Source: Sphingomonas sp. Leaf32 (lineage in GTDB: Bacteria; Pseudomonadota; Alphaproteobacteria; Sphingomonadales; Sphingomonadaceae). From it: a DNA stretch of 64,000 bases. Made by a program: the position numbers and the translations under genes. Location: the NCBI RefSeq assembly GCF_001421765.1, contig NZ_LMLA01000012.1:223-64222 (forward strand), read 5' to 3'. The notes under the pieces were generated by a model. That model did not search any database. It saw only the letters and a list, made by a program, of their open reading frames with translations, and was not told where the DNA came from. This document shows positions 45,363 through 55,411 of this stretch, in pieces. The number at the start of each line of letters is the position of its first letter. Positions within the stretch are counted from its first letter, which is position 1.

Positions 45363-46092
45363 TCCGGGCATAGCTGCGAATGCTGAACGGAAGCGTCGCC
45401 AGATAGGCGACGCATACTATCGTGAGCGTCTGCCACGGCGCTGATACCAAGGCTGCGGCGACGACCACGACACCGACGATCGCTTCGAAGCGGATGTTGC
45501 GGCGCAGCTTCAGCGATGACCAGCTGTAGGTGGCAAGGCTGGACACCATCAGGAACGCAACGAACGCGACCCATGGCGCCACCAGCCATGGCGATCGGAA
45601 CAGTTCCTCGCCTGACCATATCCATGCGTACAGCGGCAGCATCGCAAGTCCCGCACCCGCCGGAGCGGGAATACCGGTCAGGAAGCCCGCCGATTTATGC
45701 GGCTGATCGTCGGCATCGATCCGCGCGTTGAAGCGCGCCAGACGCAGGGCAGTGAATACGGCATAGACCAGCGAGACGATCCAGCCGATGCGCGGTTCGG
45801 CCAACAACGCCCACAGATACAGGATGAGCGCGGGCGACACGCCGAACGAGATCGCGTCCGACAGCGAATCAAGCTCCGCACCGAACTTGCTCTCGCCCCG
45901 GACCAGGCGCGCGACGCGGCCGTCCAGTCCATCAAGGACGCCGGCGAGTAGCACCATCAGGACGGCGCGTTCCCACTCGCCCCCGATGGCGAAACGGATG
46001 CCGGTAAGACCGGAGCACAGTGCCAGCGCCGTGACAGCGTTGGGCGCAAGGGCGCGGAGCGGGATACCCCGGACGGGAAGAGGACGACGCAT
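45325..46092 (-). CDS. pssA: CDP-diacylglycerol-serine O-phosphatidyltransferase
   Basis: A 255-residue membrane enzyme with the CDP-alcohol phosphotransferase motif (DGLDGRVARLVRG...FGAELDSLSD) and about six further hydrophobic helices. It makes phosphatidylserine from CDP-diacylglycerol and serine. It starts one base after the psd stop, so both steps to phosphatidylethanolamine are in one operon. The ATG at 46092 is chosen because the frame upstream is only the psd gene in another phase. Confidence 0.94.
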   Translation of the reverse strand: MRRPLPVRGIPLRALAPNAVTALALCSGLTGIRFAIGGEWERAVLMVLLAGVLDGLDGRVARLVRGESKFGAELDSLSDAISFGVSPALILYLWALLAEPRIGWIVSLVYAVFTALRLARFNARIDADDQPHKSAGFLTGIPAPAGAGLAMLPLYAWIWSGEELFRSPWLVAPWVAFVAFLMVSSLATYSWSSLKLRRNIRFEAIVGVVVVAAALVSAPWQTLTIVCVAYLATLPFSIRSYARIRRQREAAALRP

Positions 46093-46093
46093 C

Positions 46094-46825
46094 TTACTGT
46101 GCGATGCCGGTCGCGGCGGCGATGCCGGGCCGACCGAGAACGGTCTCGCCGGCGACGCTACGCTGGCCCAGCGCGACCTGCGGTTCGATGCCCTCGGGCA
46201 GGAAGACATCGACCCGGCTGCCGAAGCGGATCAGCCCGACCCGCTGGCCGCTCGCGACGAAATCCCCCGGCTTCACGAAGCTGACGATGCGCCGCGCGAC
46301 CAGACCGGCGATCTGCGTAAAGCCGACCCGCTTTCCGTCCAGCCCTTCGACGACGACATGCTGACGCTCGTTCTCGTCGCTGGCCTTGTCGAGATCGGCG
46401 TTGAGGAACTTGCCGGAGATATAGACGACCTGCCGGATGCTACCGGCAATCGGCGTGCGGTTGATATGGACGTCGAACACCGACATGAAGATCGACACGC
46501 GCACCAGCGGCTGATCGCCCAGACCGCCCGGACCGCGCAGTTCTACCGGCAGTTCGACCCGCTGGATCATCGTGACCAGTCCGTCGGCGGGTGCGACGAT
46601 CAGCCCGTCGCCCTGCGGCGTCGTGCGGACCGGATCGCGGAAGAAGGCAGCGATCCAGAGCGTTACCAGCCCCATCGGCCATGCCAGCGTTTCCCACGCC
46701 ATGAAGGCGAAGAAGGCGGTGACGGTGGCGGCGATGAGGACGTATTTGCGCCCTTCGGGATGAACCGAGGGCCAGCGCCACTTGACGGTCGTGCTGCCGA
46801 CCGCGGGCTTTTCGAGCGATGCCAT
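46094..46825 (-). CDS. psd: Phosphatidylserine decarboxylase proenzyme
   Basis: A 243-residue short-type decarboxylase. Near the C-terminus the sequence [12 protein letters not shown] contains the Gly-Ser self-cleavage site that creates the pyruvoyl group. Two hydrophobic stretches near residues 28-60 fit membrane attachment. It converts phosphatidylserine to phosphatidylethanolamine and is followed directly by pssA. Confidence 0.94.
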   Translation of the reverse strand: MASLEKPAVGSTTVKWRWPSVHPEGRKYVLIAATVTAFFAFMAWETLAWPMGLVTLWIAAFFRDPVRTTPQGDGLIVAPADGLVTMIQRVELPVELRGPGGLGDQPLVRVSIFMSVFDVHINRTPIAGSIRQVVYISGKFLNADLDKASDENERQHVVVEGLDGKRVGFTQIAGLVARRIVSFVKPGDFVASGQRVGLIRFGSRVDVFLPEGIEPQVALGQRSVAGETVLGRPGIAAATGIAQ

Positions 46826-46946
46826 GAGGCGTGGTGTAGCCAAGGTGGGCCGTGCTGACAACCGCCCTGCTCTCCCCACGCGGTTGATCCGGCGCGAACG
46901 ACCCCGTAAGGCCCCGGGCAACCGCAACTATATCGAGAGCAGGCGC

Positions 46947-48167
46947 ATGGCGAAGATCAAGGTCAAAACCCCGGTCGTGGAGATCGACGGCGACGAAATG
47001 ACCCGCATCATCTGGGCATGGATTCGCGAGCGGCTGATCCAGCCCTATCTCGAAATCGACCTCGATTATTACGACCTAGGCATCGAGAAGCGCGACGAGA
47101 CCGACGACAAGATCACCGTCGACAGCGCCAAGGCGATCCAGAAGTATGGCGTCGGCGTGAAGTGCGCCACGATCACCCCTGACGAACAGCGCGTCGAGGA
47201 ATTCGGCCTGAAGAAGATGTGGCGGTCGCCCAACGGCACGATCCGCAACATCCTGGGCGGCGTGGTCTTCCGCGAACCGATCGTCATCTCGAACGTGCCG
47301 CGCCTGATCCCGGGTTGGACCAAGCCGATCGTCGTCGGCCGCCATGCGTTCGGCGATCAGTACAAGGCGACCGATTTCAAGGTTCCGGGCGCCGGCAAGC
47401 TGACCATGAAGTGGGAAGGCACCGATGGCCAGGTGATCGAGGAGGAAGTGTTCGACTTCCCCGCCGCCGGCGTCGCCATGGGCATGTACAATCTCGACGA
47501 ATCGATCCGCGATTTCGCGCGTGCGTCGATGAACTATGGCCTCGGCCGCGGTTGGCCGGTGTATCTGTCGACCAAGAACACGATCCTCAAGGCCTATGAC
47601 GGCCGCTTCAAGGATATCTTCGAGGAAGTGTTCGCGGCCGAGTTCAAGGACCAGTTCGAGGCGGCCGGCATCGTCTACGAACACCGCCTGATCGACGACA
47701 TGGTCGCTTCGGCGCTGAAGTGGCACGGCGAATTCGTCTGGGCCTGCAAGAACTATGACGGCGACGTGCAGTCGGATCAGGTCGCACAAGGCTTCGGCTC
47801 GCTGGGCCTGATGACTTCGGTCCTGATGTCGCCGGACGGCAAGACGATTGAGGCGGAAGCCGCGCACGGCACCGTCACCCGGCACTATCGCCAGCATCAG
47901 CAGGGCAAGGCGACGTCGACCAACCCGATCGCGTCGATCTTCGCGTGGACCGGTGGTCTAAAGTATCGCGGCAAGTTCGACGATACGCCCGAGGTGACGA
48001 AGTTCGCCGAGACGCTGGAACGCGTCTGCATCGAAACCGTCGAAGCCGGCCACATGACCAAGGATCTCGCGATCCTGATCGGCCCGAACCAGCCATGGAT
48101 GACCACCGAACAGTTCTTCGAACAGGTTCGCGTCAACCTCGAAGCGGCGATGGGCGCGCAGGGCTGA
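46947..48167 (+). CDS. icd: NADP-dependent isocitrate dehydrogenase
   Basis: A 406-residue enzyme of the eukaryote-like homodimeric class ([19 protein letters not shown], the substrate loop [12 protein letters not shown], and the C-terminal [11 protein letters not shown]). It oxidises isocitrate to 2-oxoglutarate. The ATG at 46947 follows GAGAGCAGG. It is divergent from psd and monocistronic, with a terminator-like hairpin after it. Confidence 0.95.
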   Translation: MAKIKVKTPVVEIDGDEMTRIIWAWIRERLIQPYLEIDLDYYDLGIEKRDETDDKITVDSAKAIQKYGVGVKCATITPDEQRVEEFGLKKMWRSPNGTIRNILGGVVFREPIVISNVPRLIPGWTKPIVVGRHAFGDQYKATDFKVPGAGKLTMKWEGTDGQVIEEEVFDFPAAGVAMGMYNLDESIRDFARASMNYGLGRGWPVYLSTKNTILKAYDGRFKDIFEEVFAAEFKDQFEAAGIVYEHRLIDDMVASALKWHGEFVWACKNYDGDVQSDQVAQGFGSLGLMTSVLMSPDGKTIEAEAAHGTVTRHYRQHQQGKATSTNPIASIFAWTGGLKYRGKFDDTPEVTKFAETLERVCIETVEAGHMTKDLAILIGPNQPWMTTEQFFEQVRVNLEAAMGAQG

Positions 48168-48194
48168 ACCCCGCCGTCGATTAGCGTCTACCAG

Positions 48195-48222
48195 CGGCGC
48201 CCATCCGATCGGATGGGCGCCG
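48195..48222 (+). terminator. Hairpin terminator after icd
   Basis: A perfect 12-bp stem (48195-48206 with 48211-48222) around GATC, followed by TTCGT. The U-run is poor, but the position 27 bases after the stop fits a terminator. Confidence 0.6.
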
Positions 48223-48233
48223 TTCGTACGTTA

Positions 48234-48250
48234 GCGGTTGCTGCAACCGC
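48234..48250. promoter_or_regulatory. Perfect 8-1-8 dyad before the antiporter gene
   Basis: GCGGTTGC, a central T, then GCAACCGC form a perfect inverted repeat 23 bp before the CPA2 start. It could be an operator or an RNA hairpin in the leader; nothing else in the window tells which. Confidence 0.35.
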
Positions 48251-48273
48251 GCCGCGTCCGCAACAATGCCGCC

Positions 48274-50049
48274 ATGCCATTGCCGATTGATTCGACGCCG
48301 TTCAGCGATTCGCTGGTCATTCTGGGAGCCGCCGGGCTTGTCATCCCGGCCTTTGCCCGGTTTCGCGTCAACCCGGTGATCGGGTTCATCCTGGTCGGCG
48401 TGCTGGTCGGGCCGTTCGGCCTCGGCGCGCTGGTCGACCGGGCGCCGTGGCTGTTCCACATCACGATCACCGACCGGCATTCGATCGAACCCTTTGCCGA
48501 GTTCGGCATCGTGCTGCTGCTGTTTTCGATCGGTCTCGAACTGTCGTTCAAGCGGCTATGGGCGATGCGGCGGCAGGTGTTCGGGCTGGGTGCCGCCGAA
48601 CTGTTCGGATCGGCGCTGCTGATCGGGATCGCTTTGATGGCGCTGGGACAGGCGACGGCTGGCGCGATCGGCCTGGGCCTGGCGCTGGCACTGTCGTCGA
48701 CCGCACTAGTGCTACCGATGGCGGGCACCACCGGCCCAGTCGGCCGACCGGCCTTCTCGATGCTGTTGTTCGAGGATCTGGCGCTGGTCCCGATCATCTT
48801 CGCGCTCGGTGCACTCGCTCCTACCGCCACCGAGGATGGCTGGGCCGGCTTGGCCAATACCTTGATGTGGGGCGCGCTGAGCGTCGTCGGCCTCTATGCC
48901 GCCGGCCGGCTGTTCCTGCCGCGCCTGTTCGCGCAGGCCGCGCGGACGAAAAGCCCGGAGCTGTTTCTGTCGGCCAGCCTGCTGGTCGTGATCGTCGCCA
49001 GCCTCGTCACCACCGCTGCCGGCCTGTCGCCGATCGTGGGCGCGTTGCTCGCCGGGCTGCTGATCGCCGAAACCGAATATCACAGCGAGGTCGAGGTCAT
49101 CACCGCCCCGTTCAAGGGGCTGGCGCTGGGCGTGTTCCTCATCACCGTCGGCATGAGCCTCGACCTCGCGACGATCGCCGACAACTGGTCCGAACTGCTC
49201 GGCGCGATCGCGGGCGTCGTCGTGCTGAAGGCCGCCGTGACGGGCGGCCTGCTCTGGTTCAACGGCGTGCGCCCCGGCACCGCGACCGAAACCGGCCTGC
49301 TGATGTCCAGCCCGTCGGAAACCACGCTGATCGTGCTGGCAGCTGCCACGCAGGCGCAGCTGATCCAGCCATCGACCGCCTCCTTCTGGCAAACGGTAAC
49401 GGCGATCGGGCTGACGATCACGCCGCTGCTGGCAACGCTGGGCAAGCGGGCGTCGCGGCGGATCGAGCACCGGGTCGGGACGCCGGAGGAAGCGCCGCTT
49501 GACGCCGCCGGCGCGCGCGTCGTCATCATCGGCTTCGGCCGGGTCGGGCGCCTTGTCGCCGAAATGCTCAAGACGCACGGCAAAAGCTATATCGCCGTCG
49601 ATTCGGACATCGACAACGTCGCGACGGCCCGCGTGGAGGGGCATCCGATCCTGTTCGGCGACGTCTCGCGCTCCGAACTGGTCGACCGGCTCGACTTGGG
49701 GCGGGCGTCGGCGCTGGTGCTGACGATGGACGACCCGGTGCTGACGGTGCGGCTGACCCGGCGCGTGCGGGGCTGGGTGCCGAACCTCACCATCCTCGCC
49801 CGCGCGCGCGACGCGACGCACGCCGCCGAACTCTACGCCGCCGGGGTCAGCGATGCCGTGCCCGAAACGCTCGAAAGCTCGCTGCAATTATCGGAAGCGG
49901 TGCTGGTCGACCTGGGCGTCGCGATGGGACCGGTGATCGCGTCGATCCACGAAAAGCGTGACGAACTGCGGCAATCGATCCGCGAACAGGCCGACCTGGA
50001 ACGCGAACCGCGCATCCGCCGCCTGCGCCGGATCGACGACCCGGTGTAG
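48274..50049 (+). CDS. CPA2 family cation/proton antiporter with TrkA-N domain
   Basis: A 591-residue inner-membrane protein. Residues 1-390 hold about twelve helices of the Na+/H+ exchanger fold (KefB/YbaL type); residues about 405-525 form a nucleotide-binding TrkA-N domain (VVIIGFGRVGRLVAEML, then YIAVDSD). It probably exports potassium or sodium for protons under nucleotide control and so opposes Kdp. An upstream in-frame ATG at 48238 is possible, but the ATG at 48274 fits the family start. Confidence 0.88.
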   Translation: MPLPIDSTPFSDSLVILGAAGLVIPAFARFRVNPVIGFILVGVLVGPFGLGALVDRAPWLFHITITDRHSIEPFAEFGIVLLLFSIGLELSFKRLWAMRRQVFGLGAAELFGSALLIGIALMALGQATAGAIGLGLALALSSTALVLPMAGTTGPVGRPAFSMLLFEDLALVPIIFALGALAPTATEDGWAGLANTLMWGALSVVGLYAAGRLFLPRLFAQAARTKSPELFLSASLLVVIVASLVTTAAGLSPIVGALLAGLLIAETEYHSEVEVITAPFKGLALGVFLITVGMSLDLATIADNWSELLGAIAGVVVLKAAVTGGLLWFNGVRPGTATETGLLMSSPSETTLIVLAAATQAQLIQPSTASFWQTVTAIGLTITPLLATLGKRASRRIEHRVGTPEEAPLDAAGARVVIIGFGRVGRLVAEMLKTHGKSYIAVDSDIDNVATARVEGHPILFGDVSRSELVDRLDLGRASALVLTMDDPVLTVRLTRRVRGWVPNLTILARARDATHAAELYAAGVSDAVPETLESSLQLSEAVLVDLGVAMGPVIASIHEKRDELRQSIREQADLEREPRIRRLRRIDDPV

Positions 50050-50063
50050 CGGCGGGCGGCCCG

Positions 50064-50795
50064 TCAGAAGGCGAAGCGTGCCCGCCCCAGGATGCGGTCG
50101 CCGCCGTGCCGCCGGTCGTCGATCGGGCTGACGACGCGATCGTCGTTCAGGTCGGTCCCGACATAATCGATCGCCAGTGTCAGCGGCCCGGTCACATGCT
50201 CGATGCCCAGCCGCCAGTCGGTATAGGTCCCGCCCGGCCGCAGCCGGTCAGCACGCGCCGGGTCATCGACCGCCCCCGACGATCGTCCGACCCCGCCGAC
50301 CAGCGTGAACGGGGTCATCGGTATCCCCGCCACCGCCTGCGCCGACAGGTACAGGTTGCTGCCCCCGATCGCCCGCTGCGGCGGGGCATAGAGCGCGCCG
50401 GCCGTCAGTTCGACCGGACCTAGCGTGTAGCGCGCGTCGCCGCCGAACTCGGCATAGTCCATGCCTCGCTCGGCCCCGGCAAAGACATGGCCGATCGCCC
50501 GCCCGCGCAGTTGCACCGGGCCGAAATCGCTGACGATCGCCGCGCCGAGATCGGCCACGGCATCGGCCCCGTCCTGCCGCACCGACCCGCGCAGCGCGGC
50601 CACACGCGCGTCCAGTTCGACCGCGCCCAGCGTCAGCGCAGCATCGCCCGAGACGGACGCCCGCCCCTCGCTCCAGCTCAGCCCGCGCCGCCGCTCGTCG
50701 GTCGTCGCCTCGACGCCGACCGATGGCAGGGATTGCGCCTGCGCCGTTGCCGTTACCAGCAAGGACGCGACGCCGAATGCGATCCGCCCGATCAT
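50064..50795 (-). CDS. TorF-like outer-membrane protein
   Basis: A 243-residue exported protein with a signal peptide ending in ATAQAQ (about residue 21). The mature part has the RGLSWSEGRASVSG opening and repeated beta-strand pattern of TorF-like proteins and ends in Phe. It is a distant paralogue of the protein at 14682. Its start overlaps the stop of the upstream gene by ATGA, so both are made together. Solute unknown. Confidence 0.7.
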   Translation of the reverse strand: MIGRIAFGVASLLVTATAQAQSLPSVGVEATTDERRRGLSWSEGRASVSGDAALTLGAVELDARVAALRGSVRQDGADAVADLGAAIVSDFGPVQLRGRAIGHVFAGAERGMDYAEFGGDARYTLGPVELTAGALYAPPQRAIGGSNLYLSAQAVAGIPMTPFTLVGGVGRSSGAVDDPARADRLRPGGTYTDWRLGIEHVTGPLTLAIDYVGTDLNDDRVVSPIDDRRHGGDRILGRARFAF

Positions 50796-51238
50796 CCCGC
50801 CTGCGTCATCCCATGCATCCGGTCGATTTCGGCGTGCAGCACCGGATGATCCTCCTGCGCCAACCGTATCAGCCGCGCCTGAAACGCTTCCTTGCGGCCC
50901 GCGACGTCCCGGGCGATCGCCGCCTTCTGCGTGCTGCACCAGCCCGGTCGGCTACCTTCCGCCACCCGGTCCTGCGTGAACGAGCGGGCCAGCGTCGATC
51001 CCGACAGGTGTCGCGCCTGCCGTTCGACGACCAGTCCCGCACGCCACAGGCAGCGCAGCGTCGATGGACGCCCGCCCGCGCCGACCGTGCCGATCTGCTG
51101 ATGCGTGACCTGAACATTGGCCGCATAATCGGATTGCACCGCGCCGCTGCGGTGATCGATCCGCGTGCTGTGCGCCATCCCATCGTCCGGCGAACCCATC
51201 GCCATGCCCAGCAACAGCCCGACCAATCCGAATGTCAT
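50792..51238 (-). CDS. Exported protein of unknown function, coupled to a TorF-like gene
   Basis: A 148-residue product with a hydrophobic N-terminus (MTFGLVGLLLGMAMG) that looks like a short signal peptide, two cysteines in the mature part (LRCLW, PGWCS) that could form a disulfide, and a charged helical C-terminus. A good GGAGAG ribosome site precedes the ATG at 51238. No family is recognised. ATGA coupling to the following outer-membrane gene suggests a joint envelope role. Confidence 0.6.
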   Translation of the reverse strand: MTFGLVGLLLGMAMGSPDDGMAHSTRIDHRSGAVQSDYAANVQVTHQQIGTVGAGGRPSTLRCLWRAGLVVERQARHLSGSTLARSFTQDRVAEGSRPGWCSTQKAAIARDVAGRKEAFQARLIRLAQEDHPVLHAEIDRMHGMTQAG

Positions 51239-51373
51239 GCCATCTCTCCTATCCTGCTGCGGACGGCCCCGACCCATATTGGCCGGTAACCGCGTCGGAC
51301 GTTTTGTCCGATACGGACATAACCGATCAGCCGGGATGTGCGTTCCGAAATCGGGGATGGCAACGCTTTTTTA

Positions 51374-51413
51374 CGAAACGAAAACGCCGTCCGGAGGCAT
51401 CCCCCGGACGGCG
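51374..51413 (-). terminator. Intrinsic terminator after the SWIB gene
   Basis: A perfect 10-bp stem (51385-51394 with 51404-51413) followed on the minus strand by TTTTCGTTT. It ends the SWIB-domain transcript. Confidence 0.75.
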
Positions 51414-51452
51414 CTCTCGCGAACAGACAGCGCCGGTGTCGGCGCCCGTCGG

Positions 51453-51725
51453 TTACTTCATGTGCGCGCTGAGCAGCTTGTTCATTTCGAACATCGAGCA
51501 CGACTTCTTGCCGAACAGCTTTTCCAGCGTTTCGTCGGCGAGGATTTCCCGCTTGTCCTTCGGGTTCTGCAGGTCGTGCTTCTTGATGTATTCCCACATC
51601 TTGCTGACGACTTCGCTGCGGGGCAGCGGGTCGGAGCCGGTGATCTTCGCCAGATCGGCCGACGGCGTCACCGGCTTCGCGATTCCGCCCCGGGCGCCGC
51701 CGGTCGTCGTGGTTTCCTTGGCCAT
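51453..51725 (-). CDS. SWIB/MDM2 domain protein
   Basis: A 90-residue protein whose residues about 15-88 form a SWIB domain (VVSKMWEYIKKHDLQNPKDKR, FEMNKLLSAH). In eukaryotes this fold occurs in chromatin remodellers; short bacterial versions are of uncertain role, possibly DNA- or protein-binding. It has a strong GGAGGAATATT ribosome site and its own terminator, which suggests a well-expressed single gene. Confidence 0.88.
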   Translation of the reverse strand: MAKETTTTGGARGGIAKPVTPSADLAKITGSDPLPRSEVVSKMWEYIKKHDLQNPKDKREILADETLEKLFGKKSCSMFEMNKLLSAHMK

Positions 51726-51884
51726 AATATTCCTCCTAATCCCCCTGCGAACCGCGCCTCGCGGGCGCGGCAGGTCGATGGTTATGCAAGGTTCCGAACC
51801 GCTTGTCGCGGGGGAATTGCGACAAACCGTACCGTCAACCCCACGAAACTCCCCCTTCGACGCGTAATTTCAGCCCCGTCCGGT

Positions 51885-54548
51885 TCAGAAACCGAACCGG
51901 GCGCGCACCCCATAGAAGCGCGGCATGGCGGGGTATACGCCATAGGTGCCGGTCTGTTCCGGGATCGCGAAGCCGGAAATGTTGTAATATTGATTGGTGA
52001 TGTTCTCGACGAAGAACTCCAGCTGCTTGCTGCGATCGTCGGTCGCGACGCCGATCTTGCCGTTCAGCAGCGGATAGCCGTCATTGCCGACCCGCGTGGT
52101 GCCGGTGCCGTCGCGGACGATCGACACATCGCTGTTATACCGCATGTCGACATGGAACAGCGCGTTGAGCGTGCTCGTCAGGCGCGGGGTCCAGGTCGCT
52201 GCGACCGTTATGACGTTGCGCGGCTGGTTCAGGAACTGGCGGCCATTCTGGTTCTGCAGCGGCGTGCCGCTAAAGTCGTTGTCGGCATCGTAGGACGCAT
52301 TCAGCAGCGTATAGCCCAGGCGGAAGCTCAGCTCGCGGATCGGCTGGATTAGCGATTCCAGCTCGACCCCCTTCGCGGTCGACTTCGGCACGTTCTGCAC
52401 GACGAAGCTGTTGCCGGCGAAGATCAGCGACTGCAACCCCTTGAACTTCTGGTAGAAGAACGCCGCGTTGAACGAGAATTGCCGCGTCACGCTGGTCTTG
52501 AAGCCCAGTTCGTAGCTGTCGACCGTTTCCGCCCCGAACTCCAGATCGGTCGCCTGCGCGCCGTCGCCGCCCAATACCGTGGTGTTGAAGCTCGCCTGAT
52601 CGAGATTGTAGCCGCCCGACTTGAAGCCGCGATCATAGCTGGCATAGCCGAGGATGTCGGGGGTGATCTTGTAGGCGAGCTTGGCGGTACCGGTCAGGCG
52701 GCTTTCCGAACGGTCATGGCTGTAATTGCCGTTGAACTCGCTCGATACCGCCGGATTGCAGCTGAGCAGGAACAGGTTCTGGAACAGCGCCGGGCTCGCC
52801 TGACGGATCAGGTTGCGATATGTCACCGCACGCGGATCGTTGCCGAGGAAGAAGCCGCACGCCGCCGGGTTGCTGTTGATCGTCGCCGCCAGTTCCTTGC
52901 GCTCGTAATTATAGCGCAGGCCCAGGGTCATAGAGAGCTTGTCGTTGAAGTTGATGATGTTGTGCGTGAACAGCGCGAAGGCGTTGGTATCGACCTGGAA
53001 ATCGTCGTTATTGTTGCCCTGTCCCGCGACGTTCGGCGTCAGCGGCGTGTTCAGATAGCTGAACAGCGCCGATCCCGGCGGCGCCGCCGCCTGCAACTGC
53101 GGGCTTTGCGCATAAAGCAGCTGACCGAACAGCGGCACCGTGCCGGTCGGCAGCGCCGCCCCGCCGCGCAGCGACGTCACCAGCTGGGTGAAGGTCGGCA
53201 CGTTGAAACTGCCGAAGAACTGCGCCTGCCGCCCGATGCCACCGGCCGATGGCGGCGCGCCGAGCACGCCGGCGAGCAGCGTGTCGACATAGCGGTTGGC
53301 GTCGTTGCCCAATCGCACCGTGTCGCGCAGCTTCAGCTTTTCGTTGAGATAGAAACCACCCACGAGGAAATCGAGCTTTCCGTCGAACAACTGCCCCTGC
53401 AACCGCACTTCCTGCGTGATGTCGCGCAGCGCGGAGCGGTATCCGTCGCGATAGGCGCGATCGATGCCCGAATAGTCGATGTCCTGGTTCCGCAGCACGC
53501 GGAAGTCGCGATAGGCGCTGATCGAGGTCAGCTTCAATTCGCCGATGTCGGCGTTGATTTCGCCCGACACGCCCCAGTCGCGCACCGCCTCGCCATAGTC
53601 GCGGTTCGGCGATGCCGCCATCTTCCGATCGGACGGCGCGCCGGTATAGATGCCGGTGCGGCCCTGCTGCGCCGCGATCGCCTGGATCGCCGCCGCCGTG
53701 GCACCCCGCGTCCCGCTGACCACGCCGCAGCATTGTTCGTCGGTCTTGTAGTAATCGCCGATCAGGCGGAAACTGAATGCCGAGGTGTCGTACAGCGCCT
53801 GGCCACGGACGTACCAGCGGTTGATGTCGTTGAACGCGCGGTCGGAATTGACGTCCTCGATATAGCCGTCGCGCTTGCGATAGCCGCCATCGATCCGCAG
53901 CGCGAGCTGTTCGCTGACCGGCCCGGTCAGCGCGCCCTTCAGTTCATAGGCGTTGAAATTGCCATATTCGCCCTCGACATAGCCGCCCAGGTCGAACTTC
54001 GGCATGGCGGTCGTGACGGAGAGGGCACCGGCGGAGGTATTGCGCCCGAACAGCGTGCCCTGCGGCCCGCGCAGCACTTCGACGCGCTCGATCTCCGGCA
54101 GTTCGGCGATGGCGATGCCCGCGCGGGAGCGGAACACGCCGTCGATGAACACGCCGACCGCCGGTTCGAAGCCCGGATTGTCGCCCGCCGTGCCGACGCC
54201 GCGAATCGACAGCGAGGTCGATACCGCCGACGACTGGCCGGTCGTGGTCTGGAGCGAGGGGGCGAGCTGTTCGAGACCGCGAATGTCGCGCACGCCGGCA
54301 TCGTCGAGCAGCTGCGCGTTCACCGCCGTCACCGCGATCGGCACGTCCTGAATCGGTTCGGCGCGGCGGTTGGCGGTCACGATGATCTCGTTCCCCCAGT
54401 CGTCGTCCGCCTGTGCCGTAGCGTCACCCGGTGCCGCCGGTGCGGTCGTCGTGGCGGGCGGTGCCGTCGGCGTGGTCTGCGCCAGCACCGGGCTGGCGCC
54501 TGCGACCATGGACAGGGCTGTCGCGGTCAGCAGGTGGAACTTCTTCAT
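51885..54548 (-). CDS. TonB-dependent receptor
   Basis: An 887-residue outer-membrane active transporter. The signal peptide ends near residue 23 (SPVLAQ); a Thr/Ala-rich linker precedes the TonB-box and plug (EIIVTANRRAEPIQDVPIAV, VEVLRGPQGTLFGRNT), followed by the barrel ending in RFGF. It resembles sphingomonad receptors for organic nutrients, but the ligand cannot be named. It is divergent from folE. It is monocistronic. Confidence 0.9.
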   Translation of the reverse strand: MKKFHLLTATALSMVAGASPVLAQTTPTAPPATTTAPAAPGDATAQADDDWGNEIIVTANRRAEPIQDVPIAVTAVNAQLLDDAGVRDIRGLEQLAPSLQTTTGQSSAVSTSLSIRGVGTAGDNPGFEPAVGVFIDGVFRSRAGIAIAELPEIERVEVLRGPQGTLFGRNTSAGALSVTTAMPKFDLGGYVEGEYGNFNAYELKGALTGPVSEQLALRIDGGYRKRDGYIEDVNSDRAFNDINRWYVRGQALYDTSAFSFRLIGDYYKTDEQCCGVVSGTRGATAAAIQAIAAQQGRTGIYTGAPSDRKMAASPNRDYGEAVRDWGVSGEINADIGELKLTSISAYRDFRVLRNQDIDYSGIDRAYRDGYRSALRDITQEVRLQGQLFDGKLDFLVGGFYLNEKLKLRDTVRLGNDANRYVDTLLAGVLGAPPSAGGIGRQAQFFGSFNVPTFTQLVTSLRGGAALPTGTVPLFGQLLYAQSPQLQAAAPPGSALFSYLNTPLTPNVAGQGNNNDDFQVDTNAFALFTHNIINFNDKLSMTLGLRYNYERKELAATINSNPAACGFFLGNDPRAVTYRNLIRQASPALFQNLFLLSCNPAVSSEFNGNYSHDRSESRLTGTAKLAYKITPDILGYASYDRGFKSGGYNLDQASFNTTVLGGDGAQATDLEFGAETVDSYELGFKTSVTRQFSFNAAFFYQKFKGLQSLIFAGNSFVVQNVPKSTAKGVELESLIQPIRELSFRLGYTLLNASYDADNDFSGTPLQNQNGRQFLNQPRNVITVAATWTPRLTSTLNALFHVDMRYNSDVSIVRDGTGTTRVGNDGYPLLNGKIGVATDDRSKQLEFFVENITNQYYNISGFAIPEQTGTYGVYPAMPRFYGVRARFGF

Positions 54549-54752
54549 GGCATCCCCTCTTCCTCAGCTGCCGATATGGTCCGGCTATGCATGTTGCATT
54601 TGGTGACGAAGCATCTATCCCGCGTCAACGGGCAACCTGCATCCCCGGCACGCTTTCATCGGCGAACGGGTATGGAAGCCACAGTTGCCGCGTCACAGGG
54701 GGATCGCCCCTCTCACGGACGACGAGTCGAAGATCGGGAATGGAACGACAGG

Positions 54753-55376
54753 ATGTGTGACGCGAACGACGATGCCGCAGGCGGCGAACCGGTCGGCCCG
54801 GCGCCCAAGATTCCGGTTCCCGACGATGTGGCGGACGCGATCCGCACGCTGATCCGCTGGACCGGGGACGACCCGACCCGCGAAGGGCTGCTCGACACAC
54901 CGCTGCGCGTCGCGCGGGCGTGGAAGGAATATACGCAGGGCTATGCCGAGGACCCCGCCCGTCACCTCGAACGCGTGTTCGAGGAAGTGGGCGGCTATGA
55001 CGAGATCGTGTTGCTGCGCGACATCCCGTTCCAGTCGCACTGCGAACACCATATGGCGCCGATCGTCGGCAAGGCGCACATCGCCTATCTGCCCCAGGAC
55101 CATGTCGTCGGCATCTCCAAGCTCGCCCGCGTCCTACACGGCTATGCCCGGCGGCTGCAGGTGCAGGAACGGCTGACGGCGGAGGTTGCCGACTGTATCT
55201 GGAACGGTCTGCGCCCACGCGGCGTCGCGGTGGTGATCGAGGCGACGCACGGCTGCATGACCGCGCGCGGAGTCCGCACGCCGGGCGTCACCATGACGAC
55301 CAGCCGGATGATGGGCGTGTTCCGCGACGACGAACGCAGCCGCAAGGAAGTGTTGTCGCTCATCGCGCGCGGATGA
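54753..55376 (+). CDS. folE: GTP cyclohydrolase I
   Basis: A 207-residue enzyme opening the folate and pterin pathway by converting GTP to dihydroneopterin triphosphate. The zinc and active-site motifs FQSHCEHHMAPI and THGCMTARGV are intact. The frame stays open far upstream (to 52479) but that part is antisense to the receptor gene. I place the start at 54753; an ATG at 54672 is possible. The lipoprotein gene follows. Confidence 0.93.
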   Translation: MCDANDDAAGGEPVGPAPKIPVPDDVADAIRTLIRWTGDDPTREGLLDTPLRVARAWKEYTQGYAEDPARHLERVFEEVGGYDEIVLLRDIPFQSHCEHHMAPIVGKAHIAYLPQDHVVGISKLARVLHGYARRLQVQERLTAEVADCIWNGLRPRGVAVVIEATHGCMTARGVRTPGVTMTTSRMMGVFRDDERSRKEVLSLIARG

Positions 55377-55411
55377 CGGAACGGCGACATGGCGCGGGAC
55401 GTTGCAACGCC

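Noticed and set aside
52479..54752. Long upstream extension of the folE frame
   Set aside because: It is antisense to the TonB receptor gene; folE homology begins only after about 54753.
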